Shown here: positions 8,050-15,833 of the stretch, one piece after another
Layout of the letters: each line of letters begins with the position of its first letter
Position numbering within the stretch: position 1 is the stretch's first letter
Origin: Demequina globuliformis
GTDB taxonomy: Bacteria > Actinomycetota > Actinomycetes > Actinomycetales > Demequinaceae
Direction: 5' to 3'
NCBI RefSeq assembly: GCF_000975155.1
Contig: NZ_BBRG01000001.1
Location: 62,001 to 126,000 of the forward strand
Length of the DNA: 64,000 nt
Translations under genes and position numbers: made by a program
The notes under the pieces: model-generated
Database searches by the model: none
What the model saw: only the letters and a program-made list of their open reading frames with translations
What the model was told of the DNA's origin: nothing

Positions 8050-8666
8050 AGCGCACCCTTGGTGGACGGGATCCCCTGAACCCTGGCATCGGCCGTCACC
8101 GCGAAGCGCAAAGCGCGAGCGAGCGCCTTGAACTGTGCCTCAACGATGTGGTGCGGGTCGCGGCCAGCCAGCACCCGCATGTGAACGCAGATGCCCGCGT
8201 GGTGTGCAATCGACTCAAGTGCGTGGCCCGTCAGCGAGCCGGCGTAATTGCCGCCGATGAGGTGCGTGGCCTGCCCCACTGGCTCACCTACGTGCACAAA
8301 GTAGGGCCGGCCGGACACATCGACCACGCACTGGGCGAGGGCCTCGTCGAGCGGCACCAAGGCGTCCCCAAAGCGGGAGATTCCCGCCTTCGTTCCCAAC
8401 GCCTGCTTGAGCGCCTCCCCAATGCAAATCGCGACATCCTCCACCGTGTGGTGCGAGTCAATGTGAACATCGCCGGTCGCCTTAACCGTCAGGTCCATCA
8501 GCGAGTGCTTGCCGAGCGCCGTCAGCATGTGGTCGTAGAACGGCACTCCTGTGCTGATCTCCGTGATCCCGGAGCCGTCAAGATCGAGTTCGACCAGCAC
8601 CTCCGACTCGCTCGTCTTGCGCTCGATGCGTCCCGTACGCGTGCCCGGGGCGGGTGCGTCGCTCAT
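8046..8666 (-). CDS. hisB: Imidazoleglycerol-phosphate dehydratase
   Basis: 206 residues of the monofunctional HisB type. It dehydrates IGP to imidazole-acetol phosphate in histidine synthesis. The manganese-binding repeats are visible: [37 protein letters not shown] and [17 protein letters not shown]. Start ATG 8664-8666 overlaps the hisC stop by ATGA, and its own stop overlaps the next gene by GTGA, so hisC-hisB-7444 form one coupled unit. Confidence 0.97.
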   Translation of the reverse strand: MSDAPAPGTRTGRIERKTSESEVLVELDLDGSGITEISTGVPFYDHMLTALGKHSLMDLTVKATGDVHIDSHHTVEDVAICIGEALKQALGTKAGISRFGDALVPLDEALAQCVVDVSGRPYFVHVGEPVGQATHLIGGNYAGSLTGHALESIAHHAGICVHMRVLAGRDPHHIVEAQFKALARALRFAVTADARVQGIPSTKGAL

Positions 8667-9757
8667 GCAGTGACCTCCATAAGTGCGCTGCGGAACAGCG
8701 CCATCTCCGTCGCGGTGCCGATTGACACACGCAGCCATCCTTCGGGCCCGGTCACGCGGATCAACACTCCCCGTGCCAAAAGCCCCTCAAACACCTTCTC
8801 ACGGTCCTCGAACGGACCAAAGAGGCAGAAGTTCGCATCCGTCTCCGCGACCACATAGCCCTGCGCCCTGAGCCACTCGACGGTGTCGTCACGCTCGGCG
8901 CGAATCTCGTGCACCTGCGCTTGGAGCTCACGGTAATGGGCGAGCGCGGCGCGAGCGACGGCCTGCGTCACCGCACTCAGGTGGTACGGCAGGCGCACCA
9001 CCCGCAGTGCATCCACGAGCGGCTCGTGCGCCACCAGATACCCCAGCCGACCGCCCGCGAGCGCGAACGCCTTCGACATGGTGCGGCTCACCGCAAGGTT
9101 GCGGTGCGTCGGGATCAATGTCGCGGCACTCGGGACACCGGAACGGCGGAACTCCGCGTACGCCTCATCGATGACGAGCACGCAGCCGCCCTCCACCTCC
9201 TCGGTGGCGGCATACAGCGCCCGCACCTCGTCGAGCGTCAGCGCCGTCCCGGTGGGGTTGTTCGGACTCGCGACGATCACCAGGGTGGGCTGCACCTGCC
9301 GGATCTGCTCAGTGGCGGCCTCGATGTCGATGGTGAAGTCCGCATTGCGGGGCACCGCGACGTACTCGGTCAGGCTGTCGCGCGCGTACTCCGGGTACAT
9401 CGAATATGTGGGCGCGAAACTCATGATGGTCCGCCCAGGCCCACCGAAGGCCTGGTGGAGGTGCAGCATCACTTCGTTCGAGCCGTTCGCCGCCCAGATA
9501 TTGCGAGCCTCAACAAAGTCCACGTGGCTCTCTGCAGCCAGGTAGCTTGCGAGGTCTTGACGCAACAACGTGAAGTCCCGGTCCGGGTAGCGGTTCAGCC
9601 CCTCGGAAGCCTTGCGCACGGCCTGTGCAATCGCGTCCACGACTACTGGCGGTGGCGCGTAGGGGTTCTCGTTGACATTGAGGCGCGCGGCGACCGCGAG
9701 TTGAGGGGCGCCGTAGGGCTCCAGCCCCGCGAGGTCGGGGCGCAGGGGCAAAGTCAT
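8663..9757 (-). CDS. hisC: Histidinol-phosphate aminotransferase
   Basis: 364 residues, PLP-dependent fold type I. The N-terminal [12 protein letters not shown], the SPNNPTGT motif and the PLP lysine in [17 protein letters not shown] (about residue 230) are all present. It converts imidazole-acetol phosphate plus glutamate to histidinol phosphate. ATG 9757 is chosen because TAGACT lies exactly seven bases upstream, the same layout as hisD. No ribosome site is seen, so the mRNA is probably leaderless. It is divergent from recQ across an 83-base gap. Confidence 0.96.
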   Translation of the reverse strand: MTLPLRPDLAGLEPYGAPQLAVAARLNVNENPYAPPPVVVDAIAQAVRKASEGLNRYPDRDFTLLRQDLASYLAAESHVDFVEARNIWAANGSNEVMLHLHQAFGGPGRTIMSFAPTYSMYPEYARDSLTEYVAVPRNADFTIDIEAATEQIRQVQPTLVIVASPNNPTGTALTLDEVRALYAATEEVEGGCVLVIDEAYAEFRRSGVPSAATLIPTHRNLAVSRTMSKAFALAGGRLGYLVAHEPLVDALRVVRLPYHLSAVTQAVARAALAHYRELQAQVHEIRAERDDTVEWLRAQGYVVAETDANFCLFGPFEDREKVFEGLLARGVLIRVTGPEGWLRVSIGTATEMALFRSALMEVTA

Positions 9758-9764
9758 GGTGGGC

Positions 9765-9770
9765 AGTCTA
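9765..9770 (-). promoter_or_regulatory. -10 box of hisC
   Basis: TAGACT on the minus strand, seven bases before the hisC ATG, identical in sequence and spacing to the hisD box. Confidence 0.45.
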
Positions 9771-9827
9771 GTGGGGTGCGTGGAGCGGGCCGATGCCGGG
9801 GTTGCGCCGGGTGTCACCGGTCACCTT

Positions 9828-9833
9828 TACGGT
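9828..9833 (+). promoter_or_regulatory. -10 box of the recQ-like gene
   Basis: TACGGT seven bases before ATG 9841. It supports that start over the upstream in-frame codon at 9793. Confidence 0.35.
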
Positions 9834-9840
9834 GGGTGAC

Positions 9841-12075
9841 ATGACGGACAACTCGCCCGGCCCCGCTTCCGCGTTCGCCGACTCTTCTACGCCGGCCTCC
9901 GCGAGTGGCGAGGACCTTCGGGCCGACGGTGAAGCGGCGCTCAAGCGGCTCGTGGGGCGCGAGGACGCGCGCCTTCGAGAAGACCAGTGGCGAGCCATTG
10001 AGGCGCTCGTCGACCGCCACGCCCGTGCGCTCGTGGTGCAGCGCACTGGGTGGGGAAAGTCGGCCGTGTACTTTGTCGCGACTGCGCTGTTGCGCGCGCG
10101 TGGCGCTGGCCCCACCATCATCGTTTCTCCCCTGCTCGCCCTCATGCGCGACCAGATCGCGGCAGCCGGCCGCGCGGGCGTGGAGGCCGCCACGGTGAAC
10201 TCGGCAAATGTGACGGAGTGGGACGACGTCCACGCATCCATCGCCGCCGGGGAGATCGACGTGCTGCTGTGTTCACCCGAACGGCTCAACAACCCCCAGT
10301 TCCGCGATGAGGTGTTGCCCCAGCTGGCCGCCAATGCCGGGCTAGTCGTGATCGATGAGGCCCACTGCATCTCCGACTGGGGTCACGACTTCCGGCCGGA
10401 CTACCGCCGCATTCGCACGCTGCTGAGCGAGCTTCCTCACGGCATCCCGGTGTTGGCCACCACCGCGACTGCGAATGCGCGCGTGACAGCAGATGTTGCG
10501 GAGCAGCTCGGAGTCTCTCGCGAGGATGGCCTGTCTCGCGAGGATGTACTCGTGTTGCGCGGTGAACTCGATCGCGAGTCCCTGTCGCTCGGCGTGGTGC
10601 CCCTCCCAGACGCCGCGACTCGCATTGCGTGGCTCACGACGGCGCTGCCACAGATGGACGGGTCGGGGATCATTTACTGCCTGACCGTCTCCGCCGCGGA
10701 GGAAGTCGCGTCCCAGCTCCGGGGGGCAGGCATCGACGTCGCGTCCTACACGGGCAGGACCGAACCCACCGAGCGGGAGTCACTGGAAGAGGACCTCAAA
10801 CACAATCGTGTCAAAGCCCTGGTGGCGACGTCTGCACTCGGGATGGGCTTCGACAAGCCCGACCTCGCATTCGTCATTCACGTAGGCGCGCCGTCGTCGC
10901 CCATCGCGTACTACCAACAGGTGGGTCGCGCGGGACGTGGCGTTGACCGAGCGGTCGTTGCGCTCCTTCCCGGGCCAGAGGACCAAGCAATCTGGGACTG
11001 GTTTGGCTCTCAGTCCTTTCCCGACGAGGACCAGGTACGCGCCGCACTAGGCGCGATGGACCCCGTCGCACCCATGTCCGTCATGGCACTGGAGACTCAG
11101 GTCGACCTGAGACGTGGCCGTCTTGAGGCGATGCTGAAGGTGTTAGACGTGGACGGTGCGGTGCGTCGCGTGAAAGGCGGGTGGGTCGCGACCGGCGCTG
11201 AATGGCACTATGACGCCGAGCGCTACGGGCGCGTTGCGCAGGCACGGCATGCAGAGCAACAGACCATGCTTGAGTACGAGTCGCTCACCGGGTGCCGTAT
11301 GGCGTTCTTGCGCAGGGTCCTCGATGACCCCGACCTCGCTGACGACTGGGCCTGCGGCCGGTGCGACAACTGCGGTGCGCTCACGCTTCCCGGTGCGCCT
11401 ACCTCAGAAGCAGTCACGGCGGCACGAGCAGACCTGGACCGAGTAGGCGTAGAGATCACGCCGCGACGCCAGTGGCCCAGTGGACTCGACCGCATGGGCG
11501 TGGACCTACGCGGAAAGATTTCATCCGGCGAACAGGCCGGACCAGGGCGCGCCATTGCGCGTCTGGACGGCCTGGGTTGGTCGGGGGCACTGCGCGAGCT
11601 TCTCGATACGCGCGATGCCGACGGCGCGGTGCCGGATGGGCCCACACCCGTCCTTTTACGCGGAGCCGCCACCCGGGTCCTCGACGAATGGGAGGACCTG
11701 TGGAGTGGATCCGGACTGACTCGCACCCGCACCATCGAGGCCGTCGTGGGCATCCGCTCGTTCACGCGACCCCAGCTACTCGAGCACCTTGCACCGGGCC
11801 TCGCACGGTACCTCGAGATCCCCTTTGCTGGTTGGCTCGGGGCGGCCCCCGGGCTTGAGGCGCCGGGACGTCACGACCTCAACTCCGCGCAAAGGCTCGC
11901 GGTCGTCTCGCGGCGCTTGGGAGTGGAAGAGTCGACGCGGGCCTCCCTCGGAGGACGCTCAGTACTCCTTGTTGACGACTACACCGACTCCGGATGGACC
12001 CTCACCGTGGGAGCGAGGCTACTGAGGCAGGCCGGTGCGCCCGCCGTGTACCCCTTCGTGTTGGGCGTGCGCTAG
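9841..12075 (+). CDS. recQ: RecQ-family DNA helicase with C-terminal phosphoribosyltransferase-like tail
   Basis: 744 residues. Helicase motifs: Walker A QRTGWGKSA (about 67-75), DEAH box VIDEAHCISDWGHDFRPDYRRI (about 170), TTATAN, ATSALGMGFDKPD and YYQQVGRAGRG. A zinc-type Cys cluster follows (GCRMAF, WACGRCDNCG, about 485-510). The C-terminal ~100 residues end in LLVDDYTDSGWTLTVGARLLRQAGA, the PRPP-binding signature of type I phosphoribosyltransferases such as ComF. The 3'-5' helicase acts in recombination repair. What the PRTase-like part does, or whether it is active, is not known to me. The stop is interlocked with that of hisD in a shared CTAG. Confidence 0.9.
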   Translation: MTDNSPGPASAFADSSTPASASGEDLRADGEAALKRLVGREDARLREDQWRAIEALVDRHARALVVQRTGWGKSAVYFVATALLRARGAGPTIIVSPLLALMRDQIAAAGRAGVEAATVNSANVTEWDDVHASIAAGEIDVLLCSPERLNNPQFRDEVLPQLAANAGLVVIDEAHCISDWGHDFRPDYRRIRTLLSELPHGIPVLATTATANARVTADVAEQLGVSREDGLSREDVLVLRGELDRESLSLGVVPLPDAATRIAWLTTALPQMDGSGIIYCLTVSAAEEVASQLRGAGIDVASYTGRTEPTERESLEEDLKHNRVKALVATSALGMGFDKPDLAFVIHVGAPSSPIAYYQQVGRAGRGVDRAVVALLPGPEDQAIWDWFGSQSFPDEDQVRAALGAMDPVAPMSVMALETQVDLRRGRLEAMLKVLDVDGAVRRVKGGWVATGAEWHYDAERYGRVAQARHAEQQTMLEYESLTGCRMAFLRRVLDDPDLADDWACGRCDNCGALTLPGAPTSEAVTAARADLDRVGVEITPRRQWPSGLDRMGVDLRGKISSGEQAGPGRAIARLDGLGWSGALRELLDTRDADGAVPDGPTPVLLRGAATRVLDEWEDLWSGSGLTRTRTIEAVVGIRSFTRPQLLEHLAPGLARYLEIPFAGWLGAAPGLEAPGRHDLNSAQRLAVVSRRLGVEESTRASLGGRSVLLVDDYTDSGWTLTVGARLLRQAGAPAVYPFVLGVR

Positions 12076-13376
12076 TTCTCGAGTCGCGCCTGGATCGCCT
12101 GTCCGTGCGCCGGGAGGTTCTCGGCATTGGCGAGCGCAATGACCTTGTGACCGATCGCGCTCAGCGCATCGGCGCTGTAGTTGATCGTCGACACCGCTTT
12201 TAAGAAACTGTGCGCGCCCAAGCCGGAAGCGAAGCGTGCCGTCCCTCCCGTGGGAAGAACGTGGTTCGACCCGGCCATGTAGTCACCCAGCGGCACAGGA
12301 CTGTACGGACCCACAAAGATCGCTCCCGCGTTGCGGATGCGCGCCGCCACGGCGTCGGCGTCGCGCGTGTGAATCTCAAGGTGTTCCGCACCATAGGCGT
12401 CCGCTACCTGGATCGACTGCTCAAGGGAACCGGTCAGGATGATCGCGCTCTGACGCCCCGACAGTGCTTCCTTGGTGCGTGCCAAGTGCGTCGTCGCGTC
12501 GACGAGGCCCAGCAGCTCCGTCTCCACGGCATCGGCCAGTTCCTGCGAATCCGTGATGAGCACGGACCCCGCCATGGGGTCGTGCTCCGCCTGGCTCAAC
12601 AGGTCTGCGGCAACGAAACGCGCGTGTGCAGAGTCGTCCGCGATGATGGCGATCTCCGTTGGGCCTGCCTCGGAGTCGATGCCCACCACGCCGTTGACCG
12701 CGCGCTTAGCCGCGGCGACGTAGACGTTCCCTGGCCCAGTGACGACGTCGACGGGATCGCACAGGCCCTCGACCCCATACGCGAGCATGCCGATCGAGTG
12801 AGCGCCGCCAACGGCGTACACCTCGTCAATCCCCAAGAGTGCGCACGCGGCCAAGATTGTTGGGTGCGGCTGGCCGCCGAACTCCCGCTGCGGTGGCGTA
12901 GTGACCGCGATGGACTCCACTCCTGCCGCCTGCGCCGCGACTACGTTCATGACGACCGAGCTGGGGTACACAGCGAGCCCGCCCGGGACATACAGGCCTA
13001 CGCGGCCCACAGGGATCCAACGCTGGCTCAGCATTGCGCCGGGCGCTACCTCTAGCTCAACCGCCGGCGGCACCGTCGCTTCGTGGAAGGCGCGCACGCG
13101 CACAATGGCTTCCCGCAGCGCATCGACCACCGCAGAGTCGAGGGTGTCCAAAGCGGCTTCGATGTCCGCCGCGGGAACCCGCAGGTGCTCAGGGTTGACG
13201 CCGTCGAACCTCTCGCCGTACTCGCGTAGCGCCGCTTCGCCACGCTCCCGCACGTCTGCGAGCATCGGCTCAACGACGGTGAGCGCGTGGCTCACGTCGA
13301 CATCCGCGCGGGGCACGATGTCGAGAAGTTCACGGGCGCTCGGGGTGGACTCACGGAGATCGATGCGGCTCAACAC
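12072..13376 (-). CDS. hisD: Histidinol dehydrogenase
   Basis: 434 residues, normal length. It performs the last two steps of histidine synthesis (histidinol to histidine, two NAD, Zn). Conserved parts: VGLYVPGGLAVYPSSVVMN, VTGPGNVYVAAAKR, DSEAGPTEIAIIAD, DLLSQAEHDP and SNHVLPTGGTARF. The start is a GTG at 13376 with TAGACT seven bases upstream, so the mRNA is probably leaderless. The upstream ATG at 13424 lies inside a dispersed repeat and lacks a ribosome site. Downstream, the neighbour is the convergent recQ, separating hisD from hisC. Confidence 0.95.
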   Translation of the reverse strand: MLSRIDLRESTPSARELLDIVPRADVDVSHALTVVEPMLADVRERGEAALREYGERFDGVNPEHLRVPAADIEAALDTLDSAVVDALREAIVRVRAFHEATVPPAVELEVAPGAMLSQRWIPVGRVGLYVPGGLAVYPSSVVMNVVAAQAAGVESIAVTTPPQREFGGQPHPTILAACALLGIDEVYAVGGAHSIGMLAYGVEGLCDPVDVVTGPGNVYVAAAKRAVNGVVGIDSEAGPTEIAIIADDSAHARFVAADLLSQAEHDPMAGSVLITDSQELADAVETELLGLVDATTHLARTKEALSGRQSAIILTGSLEQSIQVADAYGAEHLEIHTRDADAVAARIRNAGAIFVGPYSPVPLGDYMAGSNHVLPTGGTARFASGLGAHSFLKAVSTINYSADALSAIGHKVIALANAENLPAHGQAIQARLEN

Positions 13377-13383
13377 ACTCGCG

Positions 13384-13389
13384 AGTCTA
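13384..13389 (-). promoter_or_regulatory. -10 box of hisD
   Basis: TAGACT on the minus strand, seven bases before the GTG start. It implies that transcription begins at the start codon. Confidence 0.45.
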
Positions 13390-13407
13390 GTGTCCCCTCC
13401 GCCCGTC

Positions 13408-13463
13408 TTCCCCTGGCCGTACATACACGGCGGGGTTCTGAGCCTTGGGAGGTCCTGGCCGTC
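13408..13463 (+). repeat. Dispersed repeat, copy 3 (opposite orientation to copies 1 and 2)
   Basis: Structure: TTCCCCTGGCCG, ACATACACGGCGGGG (with one T between), an 18-base variable core, then CCTGGCCGTC. It matches copies at 15766-15822 and 20256-20312 in both arms and in core length. It sits just 5' of hisD and beside the accessory pocket, in inverted orientation to copy 1 on the other side. CCTGGCCG occurs twice inside the element as a direct repeat. Confidence 0.75.
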
Positions 13464-13497
13464 ACTTCTCGTCGGCGTGTTCCGCCTGCGCGGGATT

Positions 13498-14616
13498 CTA
13501 GTCGTCCAGATAGCGCCTGACCGTGTCGCGAATCGGCTCGATCAAGGTGTAGATCTCTTCAAGGCTGTCGATGGGGACACGGGTCTCGTTCTTGTTCTCA
13601 TCGAATACGCCCACATACTTCTGACTCTTGTTGTTAAACCACAAGCGAGCGATTGGGCGTCGGTTATTGTCATCGAGAAGAATCGCGAAGTAGCTCTTCG
13701 CGTCTCGGTGAGCGATCCGCTGTGGCTTAACCTCGCTGCATGCGATCGCCTTCACAATTTGGTACCCCTCGAGTTCCTCGAGCGTAGTTTCAATGTCAGA
13801 GGCCGTATCCAGATCTCCTTCGGCAACGGCCTGACTGGTCACCGCCTCGGCACTGTGGCCGTCTGGCACGGCGCCCGCAGACTCGGCGGCCGTTCCCCCG
13901 CCAGCCCGCAATGCTGTCTTCAGTCGATCATTCACCCGTTCGTTGGTGTACTGCACAAGCGCCTTAGCGACAAGGCCGCTGAACTGTGCTCGAACATCCT
14001 GAGTTAGACGGCCCTCATACACCTGTGACGCGAAGTGCTTGACAAAAGCTTCGGAGGGCTCGCGAAACTCCGCAGATACCGCCCGCTTCAGAGCACCCAC
14101 ATACTTCAGCTCCTCTGCCGCGTTAATCACCGAGGTCAGGTCGAAGGAATCCTTGGTCAGCTTCCTCAACTCAGGGACCAACGTCGGGTCGATGTCGAGC
14201 ATATCCAACACGAGGAAAGGCCGATCATCCATCTTGTTTGGGCTGTCAAGGTCAGTGTAGAAGTTGTATACCTGCCCGTTCGTTAGAACCGCAATGCGCG
14301 CGTTGGTCACCGAGAAATAGCGGAAAAGCTGTGAAGCGTGCTCAATTTTCAACGGACCCGTGGTGGGCTTGCACTCAATGAGCATTTGAATCTCACCATC
14401 GCGAAGCACCGCATAGTCGACTTTCTCGCCGCGCTTCGTCCCCACATCAGCAGTGAACTCCGGTACCACTTCGAGCGGATTGAAGACGTCATAGCCGAGG
14501 ACTGACGCGATGAAGGGCATTACAAAAGCGTTCTTCGTGGCCTCCTCAGTCTCGATTGCGTGCTTCTGTTCGCCAATTTTCTTTGCGAGTGCAGCGATGC
14601 GCTCTTCGAAGTCCAT
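13498..14616 (-). CDS. Orphan type I restriction HsdR N-terminal-like nuclease protein
   Basis: 372 residues. The N-terminal half fits the HSDR_N / COG4748 nuclease fold: ETEEATKNAFVMPFI, then GTKRGEKVDYAVLRDGEIQMLIECKP, which carries the Asp and Glu-x-Lys of a PD-(D/E)xK site, and IAVLTNGQVYNFYTD. The C-terminal half (YFAILLDDNNRRPIARLWFNN) is separate and not identified. It has no helicase motor, methylase or specificity subunit and none is nearby, so it is not a complete restriction system. Sampled lines are about 48% GC, well below neighbours, suggesting horizontal transfer. AGGGAG before ATG 14616 supports the start. Confidence 0.8.
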   Translation of the reverse strand: MDFEERIAALAKKIGEQKHAIETEEATKNAFVMPFIASVLGYDVFNPLEVVPEFTADVGTKRGEKVDYAVLRDGEIQMLIECKPTTGPLKIEHASQLFRYFSVTNARIAVLTNGQVYNFYTDLDSPNKMDDRPFLVLDMLDIDPTLVPELRKLTKDSFDLTSVINAAEELKYVGALKRAVSAEFREPSEAFVKHFASQVYEGRLTQDVRAQFSGLVAKALVQYTNERVNDRLKTALRAGGGTAAESAGAVPDGHSAEAVTSQAVAEGDLDTASDIETTLEELEGYQIVKAIACSEVKPQRIAHRDAKSYFAILLDDNNRRPIARLWFNNKSQKYVGVFDENKNETRVPIDSLEEIYTLIEPIRDTVRRYLDD

Positions 14617-14814
14617 TCCATACTCCCTCAACGTCGGTATCCAGGACCATACCGTTGACGTGGTCGGCCAGGCAGCAGGACACAGGGGATAGACCAAAAC
14701 GTTGAACTGTCGCAGAGGCCCTGAACAGGATTGCTACAGTGGCCCGATGCAGACCTTGTGACTCGCTCAGCGCACCGCCGCGCCGACCATTTCCACTCAC
14801 AGAACAGGACTGCC

Positions 14815-15675
14815 ATGACCCATCTCCCCCTGTCCGGACGGACCGCACTGGTCACCGGAGTTTCCCGCCGGCGAGGCATTGGCTACGCCGTCGCGTCACG
14901 ACTACTCAAGGACGGCGCCTCCGTCTTTGTGCAACACCACCGTCCCCACGACGAGGCACTGCCGTGGGGCGGCGACGACATCGAGGCGCTGGTCGGCGAA
15001 CTGTCGGCGATCGCCACCCCGGGCGCACGCGTGGGCCACGTTCCCGCAGACCTCAGCGACCCCGAGGCGCCACACGCCCTCGTGACGCGCGCCGCGACGC
15101 TCACGGGCACGCTGGACATCTTGGTGTGCAACCAAGCCAAGAGCGGCGACGACGGCTCCATCCACGACATGACCGCACAGCGCCTGAGCGCCATGTGGGA
15201 CGTCAACACGCGCGCAACACTCCTAATGACGAGCGCCTTCGCCGCACTTCACGGTGGCGAGGCAGCTTCGGCACGCCCGGGAGACCGTGCGGACCGTCAA
15301 CCGCTCGTGGCGCCAACGGGACGGGTGGTCTGGATGACGTCGGGCCAGGGCGACGGGCCGATGCCCGGTGAGGTCGCATATGCGGCGTCCAAGGCCGCGC
15401 TCGCGGGGGTGACCGCGACGGTGGCTGCCGAGCTGCTGGATCTTGGCATCATCCTCAACACCATCAATCCCGGCCCGGTCAACACGGGGTACCTCGACGC
15501 CGACTCCACCGACCGCGACTTGGGGCCGATCGACGAGTGGCGGCAACGCACACCATTCGGGCGATTTGGCGAGCCAGCAGACCCCGCGAACCTCATCGCG
15601 TGGCTGGTCTCAGATGAGGGCGCATGGGTGGCCGGTCAGGTCTTGAAGTCTGACGGCGGGCTCAGCCTGTTCTAG
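14815..15675 (+). CDS. Short-chain dehydrogenase/reductase
   Basis: 286 residues, Rossmann fold. The cofactor motif TGVSRRRGIGYA is a variant of TGxxxGxG. The catalytic YxxxK is in VAYAASKAAL, the Ser in VVWMTSGQGDG, and the PG segment in NPGPVNTGY. It is probably NAD(P)-dependent; the substrate cannot be told. An odd insertion of about 25 residues around GGEAASARPGDRADRQPL precedes the catalytic Ser. ATG 14815 follows AGGA. Its GC matches the chromosome, unlike the HsdR-like gene next to it. Confidence 0.88.
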   Translation: MTHLPLSGRTALVTGVSRRRGIGYAVASRLLKDGASVFVQHHRPHDEALPWGGDDIEALVGELSAIATPGARVGHVPADLSDPEAPHALVTRAATLTGTLDILVCNQAKSGDDGSIHDMTAQRLSAMWDVNTRATLLMTSAFAALHGGEAASARPGDRADRQPLVAPTGRVVWMTSGQGDGPMPGEVAYAASKAALAGVTATVAAELLDLGIILNTINPGPVNTGYLDADSTDRDLGPIDEWRQRTPFGRFGEPADPANLIAWLVSDEGAWVAGQVLKSDGGLSLF

Positions 15676-15677
15676 CA

Positions 15678-15741
15678 GCACCGCACGCTTGTGGCACCGC
15701 ACACTTGTGGTACCTCGCGCTTGAGGCACCTTGCGACTGGT
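15678..15741 (+). repeat. Four degenerate 16-base tandem repeats
   Basis: Units begin at 15678, 15694, 15710 and 15726. The first two read GCACCGCACGCTTGTG and GCACCGCACACTTGTG, the third GTACCTCGCGCTTGAG, the fourth GCACCTTGCGACTGGT. They lie directly after the SDR stop codon. There are no spacers, so this is not a CRISPR array. Function unknown. Confidence 0.8.
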
Positions 15742-15765
15742 CCGCCTCGGACATCCCCAGAAACC

Positions 15766-15822
15766 GACGGCCAGGAGCCGCCGACCCCTCAATCCCCGCC
15801 GAGTATGTTCGGCCAGGCGGAA
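15766..15822 (-). repeat. Dispersed repeat, copy 1
   Basis: Read on the minus strand: TTCCGCCTGGCCG, ACATACTCGGCGGGG (after one A), an 18-base core, then CCTGGCCGTC. On the plus strand it could encode TDGQEP, SPPSMFGQ, closely matching the peptide encoded by the copy inside hrpA. It fills the gap between the SDR gene and the dnaE stop codon. Confidence 0.8.
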
Positions 15823-15833
15823 AGGGCGGGCGG

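Noticed and set aside
13377-13424. Upstream ATG start for hisD (MYGQGK...)
   Set aside because: This ATG belongs to dispersed repeat copy 3 and has no ribosome site. The family start and the TAGACT spacing point to GTG 13376.
13498-14616. Complete type I restriction-modification system
   Set aside because: Only an HsdR N-terminal-like protein is present; no helicase motor, HsdM or HsdS is nearby.
15678-15741. CRISPR-like array
   Set aside because: The 16-base units are directly adjacent with no spacers, and there are no cas genes.
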